Shown here: one piece after another, positions 1-4,541 of the stretch
Layout of the letters: each line of letters opens with the position of its first letter
Numbering within the stretch: position 1 is the first letter of the stretch
From: Candidatus Nitrosopumilus sp.
GTDB taxonomy: Archaea; Thermoproteota; Nitrososphaeria; Nitrososphaerales; Nitrosopumilaceae
Direction: 5' to 3'
DNA: 5,183 nt
Assembly (NCBI GenBank): GCA_029863665.1
Contig: JAOTUX010000097.1
Location: 1-5,183, forward strand
Notes under the pieces: generated by a model
Database searches by the model: none
Seen by the model: only the letters and a program-made list of their open reading frames with translations
Told to the model about the DNA's origin: nothing
Made by a program: the position numbers and the translations under genes

Positions 1-133
1 CAGGGGTTGGAATTATTATTAAATCATAATATTTTCCGCGAAAAATATTGTCATCTTGAGTCATTTTTTTTGAAAGAAATTTTGCCATATTGTAACCGGC
101 AGGATCACTTTGATACGCAATTAGCAGTTCCAT
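1..133 (-). CDS. dtdA: D-aminoacyl-tRNA deacylase (archaeal DtdA/GEK1 type), N-terminal part
   Basis: This is the first 44 codons of a minus-strand gene that runs off the left edge. It begins with ATG (complement of 131-133) and stays open to base 1. The visible protein starts MELLIAYQSDPAG, continues with NMAKFLSKKM at residues 15-24, and ends in a hydrophobic strand followed by IIIPTP. The N-terminal strand, the S-D-P-A-G turn and the following N-x-A-x-x-L helix fit my recollection of the archaeal/plant DtdA (GEK1) family, which hydrolyses D-amino acids wrongly loaded onto tRNA in the cytosol; other alpha/beta enzymes could start similarly. Codon use and base composition match the neighbours. 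It diverges from secE across 39 bases. A TATA-like TTAATAAG (complement of 157-164) lies about 27 bases upstream of the ATG, so the transcript would be leaderless. The gene is real with good confidence; the family assignment is moderate because only the N-terminus is seen. Confidence 0.68.
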   Translation of the reverse strand, partial: MELLIAYQSDPAGYNMAKFLSKKMTQDDNIFRGKYYDLIIIPTP

Positions 134-141
134 GAGATAAG

Positions 142-150
142 AGATATAAG
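142..150 (+). promoter_or_regulatory. TATA box of the secE transcription unit
   Basis: The sequence GATATAAG sits with its centre about 27 bases before the secE ATG at 173. That is the usual archaeal TATA-to-initiation distance, so the transcript should begin at or next to the start codon (leaderless). No Shine-Dalgarno sequence precedes the ATG. The box lies between the dtdA start codon and the dtdA TATA-like element. Confidence 0.55.
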
Positions 151-156
151 GACACC

Positions 157-164
157 TTATTAAT
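157..164 (-). promoter_or_regulatory. TATA-like element for dtdA
   Basis: On the minus strand this reads TTAATAAG, centred about 27 bases upstream of the dtdA ATG at 133. It fits a leaderless archaeal promoter. It lies inside the initiation region of secE, so the two promoters interleave. The match to a TATA consensus is weaker than that of the secE box. Confidence 0.35.
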
Positions 165-172
165 TCCCAGCA

Positions 173-346
173 ATGAACCCAAGGCAGACTTTGAAGAATA
201 TGGCCAACACTATGAAAATGGCCAAAAAACCAGATAAAGATGAGTATCAACAACATCTTAGATTAGTATTATTGGGAATAGCAGGAGTTGGTGCTATTGG
301 ATTTACTATTCAGTTTGTCTTTTCGGTAATTACGTTTGGAAGATAA
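173..346 (+). CDS. secE: Preprotein translocase subunit SecE (Sec61 gamma)
   Basis: SecE/Sec61 gamma clamps the two halves of the SecY channel and is essential for protein export and membrane insertion. The 57-residue product has the archaeal layout: a basic amphipathic N-terminal helix, the conserved turn KKPDKDEY at residues 18-25, then a single membrane segment at about residues 31-53 (starting LVLLGIAGVG) and a short end at ITFGR. Length is normal for archaeal SecE (about 55-65). The ATG at 173 is preferred over the internal methionines at residues 10, 14 and 16 because the TATA box at 142-150 is correctly spaced for leaderless transcription from it. The gene is followed after two bases by spt5, the usual archaeal order, so the two are almost certainly co-transcribed. 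Confidence 0.88.
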   Translation: MNPRQTLKNMANTMKMAKKPDKDEYQQHLRLVLLGIAGVGAIGFTIQFVFSVITFGR

Positions 347-348
347 AA

Positions 349-807
349 TTGGCAGAAGAAATAAAATCACATTTGTTTGCAATTAGAACCACAGGAGGAC
401 AAGAAAAAGTAGTAATGAGATTACTAGAAGCAAAAGCAAATGCAAATCAAATTAACATTCAATCAGTTTTGCTAGTTGACAATCTGAAAGGATATGTTGT
501 GATTGAAGCGATTAATCCAAGTGATGCATATATGGCAGTTGAAGGAGTAAGACATATCCGGGGCCAGTTAAGAGGAGAGTTAGAATTTAAAGATATTGAA
601 GGATACCTTATCAAAAAATCAACAGTTTCACAATTAGCAGTAGATAACGTAGTAGAAATCACAGGAGGTCCATTTAAGGGAATGAAGGCAACAATTACCA
701 GAATAGATATTGAAAAAGAAGAAGCGACAGTAGTGTTGTTAGATGCAGCATATCAATTACCAGTAACAGTAGATGCCAATTATCTAAAACTATCAAGTGA
801 AGGTTAG
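349..807 (+). CDS. spt5: Transcription elongation factor Spt5 (NusG homologue)
   Basis: Spt5 binds the RNA polymerase clamp and closes the DNA channel, raising processivity; in archaea it also helps couple transcription to translation and partners with Spt4. The 152-residue protein shows the two expected domains: an NGN domain at about residues 8-88 (including the GGQEKVV turn and the VEGVRHIRGQLRG segment) and a single KOW domain at about residues 98-130 with the diagnostic GGPFKGMKA at 106-114. Length is normal for archaeal Spt5. The start is TTG at 349; the gap from the secE stop is two bases, and GGAAG at 338-342 inside the end of secE can serve as a modest ribosome-binding site six bases upstream. 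Translational coupling to secE is likely. Confidence 0.93.
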   Translation: MAEEIKSHLFAIRTTGGQEKVVMRLLEAKANANQINIQSVLLVDNLKGYVVIEAINPSDAYMAVEGVRHIRGQLRGELEFKDIEGYLIKKSTVSQLAVDNVVEITGGPFKGMKATITRIDIEKEEATVVLLDAAYQLPVTVDANYLKLSSEG

Positions 808-812
808 GAAGG

Positions 813-823
813 ATTAAATTTTT
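813..823 (+). promoter_or_regulatory. Possible TATA box or T-tract between spt5 and rpl11
   Basis: TTAAATTT at 814-821 is centred about 25 bases before the rpl11 ATG, which would give rpl11 its own leaderless promoter. The same place holds a T5 run (819-823) just after the spt5 stop, which could be a weak terminator instead. No good Shine-Dalgarno precedes rpl11, which favours the promoter reading. Confidence 0.33.
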
Positions 824-842
824 CATATTAAGCTGATAAAAC

Positions 843-1322
843 ATGGGAGAACAAAAAATATCATCACTTGTAACAGGAGGAGGAGCATCTGCAGGGCCCC
901 CATTAGGTCCAGCATTAGGTCCTTTAGGTGTCAACATTATGGAAGTCATTAAAGCGATTAATGATAAGACAAAAGATTTTGAAGGAATGAAGGTTCCAGT
1001 AACAGTTGTTGTTGATAGTGATACAAAAAAATATGAAATAGAGATTGGAATTCCATCTGCAGCTGCACTTATCATGAAAGAGGCAGGAATTCAAAAAGGT
1101 TCAGGAGCATCAGGTACTGAATGGGCAGGGGATGTTACAATGGATGCAATTATCAAAGTAGCAAATACAAAACTTGAAAAATCTTATGCGTCTTCAATAA
1201 AATCAGTTGCAAAAACCATTATTGGCACATGTGTTGCATTAGGGGTAAAAGTAGAAGGAAAAACCCCAAAAGAAATTACTGCCGAAATCAATGAAGGCAA
1301 GTGGGATGAAAAATTCCAATAA
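843..1322 (+). CDS. rpl11: Large-subunit ribosomal protein L11 (uL11)
   Basis: L11 binds the GTPase-associated centre of 23S rRNA together with the L10-L12 stalk and takes part in factor-dependent GTP hydrolysis. The 159-residue product carries the hallmark GPPLGPALGPLG at residues 18-29 of the N-terminal domain, which contacts the factor-binding loop. The rest of that domain ends in the segment EIEIGIPSAAALI. The C-terminal RNA-binding domain follows, with GTCVALGVKVEGKTP near residues 129-143. The ATG at 843 is the only sensible start; 35 bases separate it from spt5 and a possible TATA box lies there. The TAA stop (1320-1322) directly abuts the stop of the convergent Lrp/AsnC gene, leaving no spacer. 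The next expected cluster gene, rpl1, lies beyond that inserted gene. Confidence 0.95.
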   Translation: MGEQKISSLVTGGGASAGPPLGPALGPLGVNIMEVIKAINDKTKDFEGMKVPVTVVVDSDTKKYEIEIGIPSAAALIMKEAGIQKGSGASGTEWAGDVTMDAIIKVANTKLEKSYASSIKSVAKTIIGTCVALGVKVEGKTPKEITAEINEGKWDEKFQ

Positions 1323-1354
1323 TTATTGAATTAGATAAACTGGATCTTTATTGG

Positions 1355-1360
1355 TTTTTT
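1355..1360 (+). terminator. Possible T-tract terminator of rpl11
   Basis: A T6 run lies 33 bases after the rpl11 stop, inside the 3' end of the convergent regulator gene. Archaeal termination commonly uses such T runs without a hairpin. There is no intergenic space nearer the stop, so this is the first good candidate. Confidence 0.3.
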
Positions 1361-1556
1361 GTAGTTCTACAAAAGTTTCTGTATTTTGGATACCTTCTAT
1401 TTTTCCAATTTTTTCAATTACTACAGAATGAAGTGCTTCAAGATTCTTAGAATAAACTTGAATCATAATATCAAACCTACCAGTAACTTCTGAAATTGAA
1501 ATAACTTCTGGCGTTTCCATGAATTTTTTATGAATTGTATCTTTAAACTTAGGATC

Positions 1557-1566
1557 TCTGTAATTC
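1557..1566 (-). other. Frameshift position in the Lrp/AsnC gene
   Basis: On the minus strand the codons GGA ATT are followed by ACAGAGATC in the upstream frame. Moving back one base, or adding one base after ATT, gives the family-like continuation R-D-P-K-F-K-D. No X-XXY-YYZ slippery heptamer is present, so programmed slippage is not suggested. A one-base deletion in an AAC codon is the simplest explanation. Confidence 0.65.
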
Positions 1567-1802
1567 CAACTGAGGCTTTAACTCCTATTCCCAATAAAGA
1601 ATCATCTATTTCCACAGTAAATTTTTTAATCAATTTTTTCTTCATTAATCGTTTAATTCTACTATACAAGACAGACGCATTGATTCCAAGTTTTTTGGAT
1701 AGAGTAGGGACAGATATTGAACCATCTTGAGTCAATTCATAAAGTAATTTCATGTCCAAATCATCAAATCTATGCAACGTGCTAAAAAAAGATAATTGTG
1801 AT

Positions 1803-1810
1803 TTAATATA
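1803..1810 (-). promoter_or_regulatory. TATA box of the Lrp/AsnC gene
   Basis: The minus strand reads TATATTAA, a strong archaeal TATA match, centred about 29 bases upstream of the TTG at 1777. Initiation would be within about three bases of that codon, which supports the TTG start and a leaderless or nearly leaderless transcript. Confidence 0.55.
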
Positions 1811-1838
1811 TGTAGGTTTTGAGATAAATTTACCTTGG

Positions 1839-1870
1839 AATTACAATTATTTTGTGGGAAAAATGTAATT
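1839..1870. repeat. Inverted repeat AATTACA / TGTAATT in the divergent spacer
   Basis: Perfect seven-base arms at 1839-1845 and 1864-1870 are separated by 18 bases, with arm centres 25 bases apart. The pair lies upstream of the regulator's TATA box and overlaps the start of a T-rich TATA-like stretch (1869-1878) ahead of rpl1. It could be an operator bound by a dimeric regulator, but AT-rich spacers produce such pairs by chance. Confidence 0.3.
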
Positions 1871-1912
1871 TTTTAAAACAAACAGCAGATAGAAATCTCA
1901 ATCTCTAAACGA

Positions 1913-1920
1913 TTTTAAGT
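1913..1920 (+). promoter_or_regulatory. TATA-like box of the rpl1-rpl10 operon
   Basis: TTTTAAGT is centred about 27 bases before the ATG at 1944, fitting a leaderless start there. A second TATA-like stretch, TTTTTTAAAA at 1869-1878, would instead start transcription near 1900 and give a leader of about 40 bases. Either or both may be used. Confidence 0.45.
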
Positions 1921-1943
1921 AGGTTTTCTCGAAAATGTTCGTA

Positions 1944-2606
1944 ATGATTACAGAGACTCAGCTTGCAGAAATGATCAAGGAAGCCAAAGCATCAACAAAA
2001 TCAAGGAAATTCAAACAATCTCTAGAATTGATCATTAACTTCAAAGATATTGATGTCAAGAAAGGATTTGCCCTCAATGAAGTAGTTCAAATTCCAAAGA
2101 CTAGCTCTCCAGCAACTGTTTGTGTTATGGCAACAGGAGACATGGGTCAAAAAGCAAAGCAGGCAAATGCCGATGCCGTTGTTGGGACAGATGAATTAGA
2201 TAAATTTGCAACCAATAAAAGAGAATCTAGAAAATTCATTAACAAATATGATTTCTTTTTAGCAGACACACAAGTTATGCCAATTGTTGGTAAAACTCTA
2301 GGTCAGCTTTTAGGCCCTAGGGGGAAAATGCCAACACCAGTTCCATTTAATGCACCTATAGAATCATTTTTACAAAGATTTAGATCATCAATTAAAGTTA
2401 GAACAAGAGCATCGCTATCTGTATCATGTAAGATTGGAGATGAATCCATGGAAGATACAGACTTAGCAATAAATGCACATGCTATTCTCAGCGCAGTTGA
2501 AAAGAAATTACCTAATGGAGAGAGAAATATGAAGAGAATAATGATAAAAACCACAATGGGTAAACCAATAAAACAAGTACAAGAGGTTAAGAAGAAATTT
2601 GCATGA
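1944..2606 (+). CDS. rpl1: Large-subunit ribosomal protein L1 (uL1)
   Basis: L1 forms the mobile stalk at the E site that helps move deacylated tRNA out of the ribosome, and in several archaea it also represses its own mRNA. The product of 220 residues has the archaeal L1 signature GKTLGQLLGPRGKMPTP at about residues 116-132 and the RNA-binding segment KVRTRASLSVSCKIGD. The C-terminal KTTMGKPIKQVQ completes the fold. An in-frame ATG three codons upstream (1935) would add M-F-V. I prefer 1944 because the TATA-like box at 1913-1920 is spaced for initiation there and the protein then begins MITETQLAEMI; the alternative cannot be excluded if a longer leader is made from the upstream TATA-like element. 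The last eight bases overlap the start of rpl10, so the two form an operon. Confidence 0.94.
   Translation: MITETQLAEMIKEAKASTKSRKFKQSLELIINFKDIDVKKGFALNEVVQIPKTSSPATVCVMATGDMGQKAKQANADAVVGTDELDKFATNKRESRKFINKYDFFLADTQVMPIVGKTLGQLLGPRGKMPTPVPFNAPIESFLQRFRSSIKVRTRASLSVSCKIGDESMEDTDLAINAHAILSAVEKKLPNGERNMKRIMIKTTMGKPIKQVQEVKKKFA
2583..2587 (+). promoter_or_regulatory. Shine-Dalgarno sequence of rpl10
   Basis: GAGGT lies within the last codons of rpl1, 11 bases before the TTG at 2599. It matches the pyrimidine-rich 16S rRNA 3' end and supports TTG as the rpl10 start. It is the clearest ribosome-binding site in the window, as expected for a gene internal to an operon. Confidence 0.5.
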
Positions 2607-3465
2607 GAATAGAACAGTTTATCCCAAAAGGAAAGCTCAGATGTTTCAGCAATTGCAAGAACTTCCAAAAAAATACAAAGTTCTAGCTCTAATCAAAATG
2701 AGTAAGGTTCGCTCTACACAGATATTGCCTTTAAGAAAAATTCTCAAGGATGATGTAGAATTTGTAAGTATCAAAGACAAAGTTGCGCAAAAAGCATTCG
2801 AGCAACTTGATGTGCCAGGAATTAAAGACATGGTAGGTGAGCTTACAGGACAATGTATGTTCATGTTTACAAACATGTCTCCATTCAAGCTAAATGTTCT
2901 TTTAACAAAAAATAAGATCATGATGGCTGCAAGGGGAGGAGACATTGCAAGTATAGATATTGTAGTACCAGCAAAAAATACAGGGATTGCTCCAGGGCCA
3001 ATGCTCACAGAATTCAAAGAAGCTGGAATTCCAACAAAAATTGATCAGGGAACAATTTGGATTGCAAAGGATAGCACACCAGTACTAAAGGGAGAAGCTA
3101 TTAATGAAAAATTAGCATCAATTTTAGGTAAATTAGATATCAAACCAGTAGAAGCTGGAATTTCACTTTATGCAGCATTAGAAGATGGCCTTAAGTATGC
3201 AGAAGAAGAAATGATAATTGATGTTGAGAAAATTAGAGAAGAATTTGCTCAGGCACATCAAGAAGCAGTTTCATTATCAATTGAGGCAGCTTATATCACT
3301 GCAGAGAACATTTCGCAAATTCTCAGCAAAGCAGCACAGTCTGCACGTTCTGTATCTATTGAATCAGGCTATATGACAGATGAGACAAGGGAACAAGTAT
3401 TGCAAAAAGCAGATGCTCAGGCAAGAGCAGTTGCAGGACAAGCAAAAAACTATACATTATCTTAG
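2599..3465 (+). CDS. rpl10: Large-subunit ribosomal protein L10 (uL10, P0)
   Basis: L10 anchors the stalk: its N-terminal domain binds 23S rRNA beside L11 and its C-terminal helices hold L12 dimers. The 288-residue product shows the rRNA-binding domain (about residues 1-105, with LPLRKILK at 43-50) and the archaeal/eukaryotic insertion domain with NTGIAPGPMLTEFKEAGIP at 127-145. Three consecutive helical units of 26, 26 and 29 residues follow (208-233, 234-259, 260-288). Units one and two end SIEAAYI and SIESGYM; units two and three contain KAAQSAR and KADAQAR. By analogy with archaeal L10 these should bind three L12 dimers. The protein ends NYTLS, without the acidic region and GLSALFG-like tail seen in many archaeal L10 proteins. 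The start is TTG at 2599, overlapping rpl1 by eight bases behind a GAGGT site; the ATG at residue 15 is a less likely alternative. Confidence 0.93.
   Translation: MHENRTVYPKRKAQMFQQLQELPKKYKVLALIKMSKVRSTQILPLRKILKDDVEFVSIKDKVAQKAFEQLDVPGIKDMVGELTGQCMFMFTNMSPFKLNVLLTKNKIMMAARGGDIASIDIVVPAKNTGIAPGPMLTEFKEAGIPTKIDQGTIWIAKDSTPVLKGEAINEKLASILGKLDIKPVEAGISLYAALEDGLKYAEEEMIIDVEKIREEFAQAHQEAVSLSIEAAYITAENISQILSKAAQSARSVSIESGYMTDETREQVLQKADAQARAVAGQAKNYTLS
3220..3462 (+). repeat. Three helical repeat units in L10 (L12-binding region)
   Basis: The last 81 codons of rpl10 encode three related units beginning DVEKIREEF, TAENISQIL and TDETREQVL. Units one and two share SIEaaYi/SIEsGYm ends; units two and three share KAxxxAR cores. 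In archaeal L10 proteins each such helix binds one L12 dimer. Confidence 0.7.
3444..3449 (-). terminator. Possible T-tract terminator of the TRIC-family gene
   Basis: A T6 run on the minus strand lies 12 bases after the TAA of the TRIC-family gene, inside the end of rpl10. With no space between the two genes, termination must occur inside the opposite gene. Confidence 0.28.
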
Positions 3466-4100
3466 TCAAAATTATTTTTTGTCTTCGGGAGATTCCAATT
3501 ATACTTCATAGCAATTAGTCTTAGTAAAGTAGTAATAACAATTCCAATGATTGTTGCAAAATAAATCTCACCTCCAAAATGTAAAATCAGATAGAACGTA
3601 ATAATTCCAATAAAACTAGCAGATGCATAGAATTCTTTTACAAACACTATTGGAACTTGATTTACAAAAATATCTCGCAATATACCTCCACCCACAGCTG
3701 TTAACATTCCTGCCAGTAAAATTGCAAGAAAATTTAATCCAAAAAGATTGAAAGCAAAAGTTGCCCCAATAATTGCAAATACACCTAGGCCTATGGCATC
3801 AAATTTTAAAAATAGATTCCAATGTTTTTTTAGATGAGAATACAAAAAGAAAATAGTAATTCCTGAAATAACTGTAATTACAACATAAGTAGGATCTGTG
3901 ATAGAATTTGGAAATTTACCCATAACAACATCTCTAATCGTACCACCAGCAACACCTGTAATTGTTGCAAGTAATAATATGCCAACAATATCAAATTTCT
4001 TTTCAATTGCTTTAAATGCTCCAGTAACTGCAAATGCCATTGTTCCAAATAGATCCAAAACATAGATAAAAAATTCAGATGTGACAGAAAGATCAGTCAA
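3462..4100 (-). CDS. TRIC/UPF0126-family membrane protein (YicG-like)
   Basis: The family (Pfam PF03458, Gly_transporter/UPF0126) comprises prokaryotic TRIC channels, trimeric monovalent-cation channels; some bacterial members are reported as glycine transporters. The 212-residue product is almost entirely hydrophobic, with about seven membrane segments, and has an internal duplication typical of the family. The two halves carry GVAGGTIRD at residues 49-57 and AVGGGILRD at 135-143, the glycine-rich helix breaks that line the pore. Length is typical. The start is TTG at 4100, immediately after an in-frame stop; the first in-frame ATG is at residue 21, inside the first helix, so TTG is required to keep that helix. 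A weak TATA-like TTAATTAG (4125-4132) fits leaderless initiation. Its stop shares bases with the rpl10 stop. The transported ion or solute cannot be told from sequence. Confidence 0.87.
   Translation of the reverse strand: MTDLSVTSEFFIYVLDLFGTMAFAVTGAFKAIEKKFDIVGILLLATITGVAGGTIRDVVMGKFPNSITDPTYVVITVISGITIFFLYSHLKKHWNLFLKFDAIGLGVFAIIGATFAFNLFGLNFLAILLAGMLTAVGGGILRDIFVNQVPIVFVKEFYASASFIGIITFYLILHFGGEIYFATIIGIVITTLLRLIAMKYNWNLPKTKNNFD
3475..3480 (+). terminator. Possible T-tract terminator of rpl1-rpl10
   Basis: ATTATTTTTT, ending in a T6 run, lies 10 bases after the rpl10 stop and inside the 3' end of the convergent TRIC-family gene. No hairpin is visible, which is normal for archaeal T-tract termination. 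Confidence 0.38.
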
Positions 4101-4124
4101 TCAATAAAAATAACACACTATTGC

Positions 4125-4132
4125 TAATTAAG
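4125..4132 (-). promoter_or_regulatory. TATA-like element for the TRIC-family gene
   Basis: The minus strand reads TTAATTAG centred about 28 bases upstream of the TTG at 4100. The spacing suits a leaderless transcript. The sequence is a weak match in an AT-rich gap of 79 bases, so it is tentative. Confidence 0.3.
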
Positions 4133-4137
4133 ATTAA

Positions 4138-4169
4138 TAAAAATAAAGATCAAAAGTAAATTGAAAAAA
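4138..4169 (-). terminator. T-rich terminator region of rpl12
   Basis: After the rpl12 stop the minus strand shows a T6 run (4164-4169) and further T4-T5 runs down to 4138. This fits staggered archaeal termination before the TRIC-family promoter. Confidence 0.42.
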
Positions 4170-4179
4170 GTAAAGTTGT

Positions 4180-4488
4180 CTAGCCAAATAGAGAAGATAA
4201 TCCTTCCATGGCTGCTTCTTCGGTTTTACCTTCTTCTTTAGGTGCTTCCTCTTTCTTTGCTTCACCACCTGCTGCTGCATCTGATGCGGGTGCGGCTGCT
4301 GCTGCAACTGCTACAGGTGCGGCTTTAACTGCCTCATCGATATTTACATCGGCTAAGGCTGCAACTAGTGCTTTAACTTGAGCTTCATTAACCTCAGCGC
4401 CAGATGCCTTAACAACTGAACTGAGGTTTGCCTCGTTAACTTCTTTGTCTAGCTTGTGAAGAAGTAAAGCAGCGTAAACATATTCCAT
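4180..4488 (-). CDS. rpl12: Large-subunit ribosomal protein L12 (P1 type stalk protein)
   Basis: L12 dimers attach to L10 and use their flexible tails to recruit elongation and initiation GTPases. The 102-residue product has the archaeal P1 layout. The dimerisation and L10-binding helical domain covers about residues 1-57 (MEYVYAALLLHKLDKEVNEA). An alanine-rich hinge runs from about 57 to 75, followed by a charged K/E segment at 77-92 and the factor-binding tail MEGLSSLFG at the end. An ATG eight codons upstream (4512) is in frame, but it lies at the edge of a strong TATA box (4513-4521) and would be ahead of the expected transcription start. The ATG at 4488 matches both the promoter spacing and the usual archaeal N-terminus MEY. 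The gene appears monocistronic and is inverted relative to rpl1-rpl10. Its higher GC content reflects the alanine codons. Confidence 0.93.
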   Translation of the reverse strand: MEYVYAALLLHKLDKEVNEANLSSVVKASGAEVNEAQVKALVAALADVNIDEAVKAAPVAVAAAAAPASDAAAGGEAKKEEAPKEEGKTEEAAMEGLSSLFG

Positions 4489-4512
4489 TGTATCGAGATT
4501 TTCTAAGTACAT

Positions 4513-4521
4513 AATATAAAA
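4513..4521 (-). promoter_or_regulatory. TATA box of rpl12
   Basis: The minus strand reads TTTTATATT, one of the best TATA matches in the window, centred 29 bases upstream of the ATG at 4488. Transcription should start within about three bases of that codon, giving a leaderless mRNA. Confidence 0.6.
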
Positions 4522-4541
4522 CTATGGCGAAATCATGCCTA

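Larger units (their letters stand above)
1323..1777 (-). pseudogene. Lrp/AsnC-family transcriptional regulator, frameshifted
   Basis: Members of this family bind DNA through an N-terminal winged helix and form dimers or octamers through a C-terminal RAM (AsnC_trans_reg) domain that often binds amino acids. Two reading frames together make one typical protein of about 151 residues. The first, from TTG at 1777, gives the helix-turn-helix (residues about 4-55; FDDLDMKLLYEL, then LSKKLGINASVLYSRIKRL) and runs well to VKASVGI at 1562. It then degenerates and stops at 1463. The other frame, open from about 1577, supplies RDPKFKDTIHKKF, then METPEVISISEVTGRFD and the rest of the RAM domain (IEKIGKIEGI, TETFVELQK), stopping at 1323. 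A one-base loss near 1560-1562 explains the break; an extra A there would read GINRDP. The TTG start fits a TATA box at 1803-1810. Whether this is true decay, a sequencing error or two separate half-proteins cannot be told from the window. Confidence 0.82.

Noticed and set aside
459..1075. Minus-strand frames opposite spt5 and rpl11 (459-662 and 695-1075)
   Set aside because: They lie wholly or mostly over strongly supported genes, their proteins have low-complexity Ser/Thr/Leu composition and no recognisable domain.
1555..1580. Programmed -1 frameshifting in the Lrp/AsnC gene
   Set aside because: No slippery heptamer or obvious downstream hairpin is seen, and the family is not known for recoding; deletion or sequence error is simpler.
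1530..1730. Plus-strand 66-codon frame opposite the regulator's helix-turn-helix
   Set aside because: The minus strand encodes a clear DNA-binding domain here; the plus frame has no supporting feature.
2603..2605. ATG overlapping the rpl1 stop as the start of rpl10
   Set aside because: It is in a different frame from L10 and yields an unrelated peptide; the TTG at 2599 is in frame and has a GAGGT site.
2303..3017. Minus-strand frames opposite rpl1 and rpl10 (2303-2668 and 2646-3017)
   Set aside because: They are reverse-strand shadows of conserved ribosomal protein genes with no promoter or family features.
3878..4063. Second minus-strand frame inside the TRIC-family gene
   Set aside because: It is a leucine- and glutamine-rich shifted reading of the membrane protein gene, and the other frame carries both family motifs.
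4265..4325. GCT/GCA-rich low-complexity stretch as a microsatellite repeat
   Set aside because: It encodes the alanine-rich hinge of L12, which is normal for archaeal P1 proteins.
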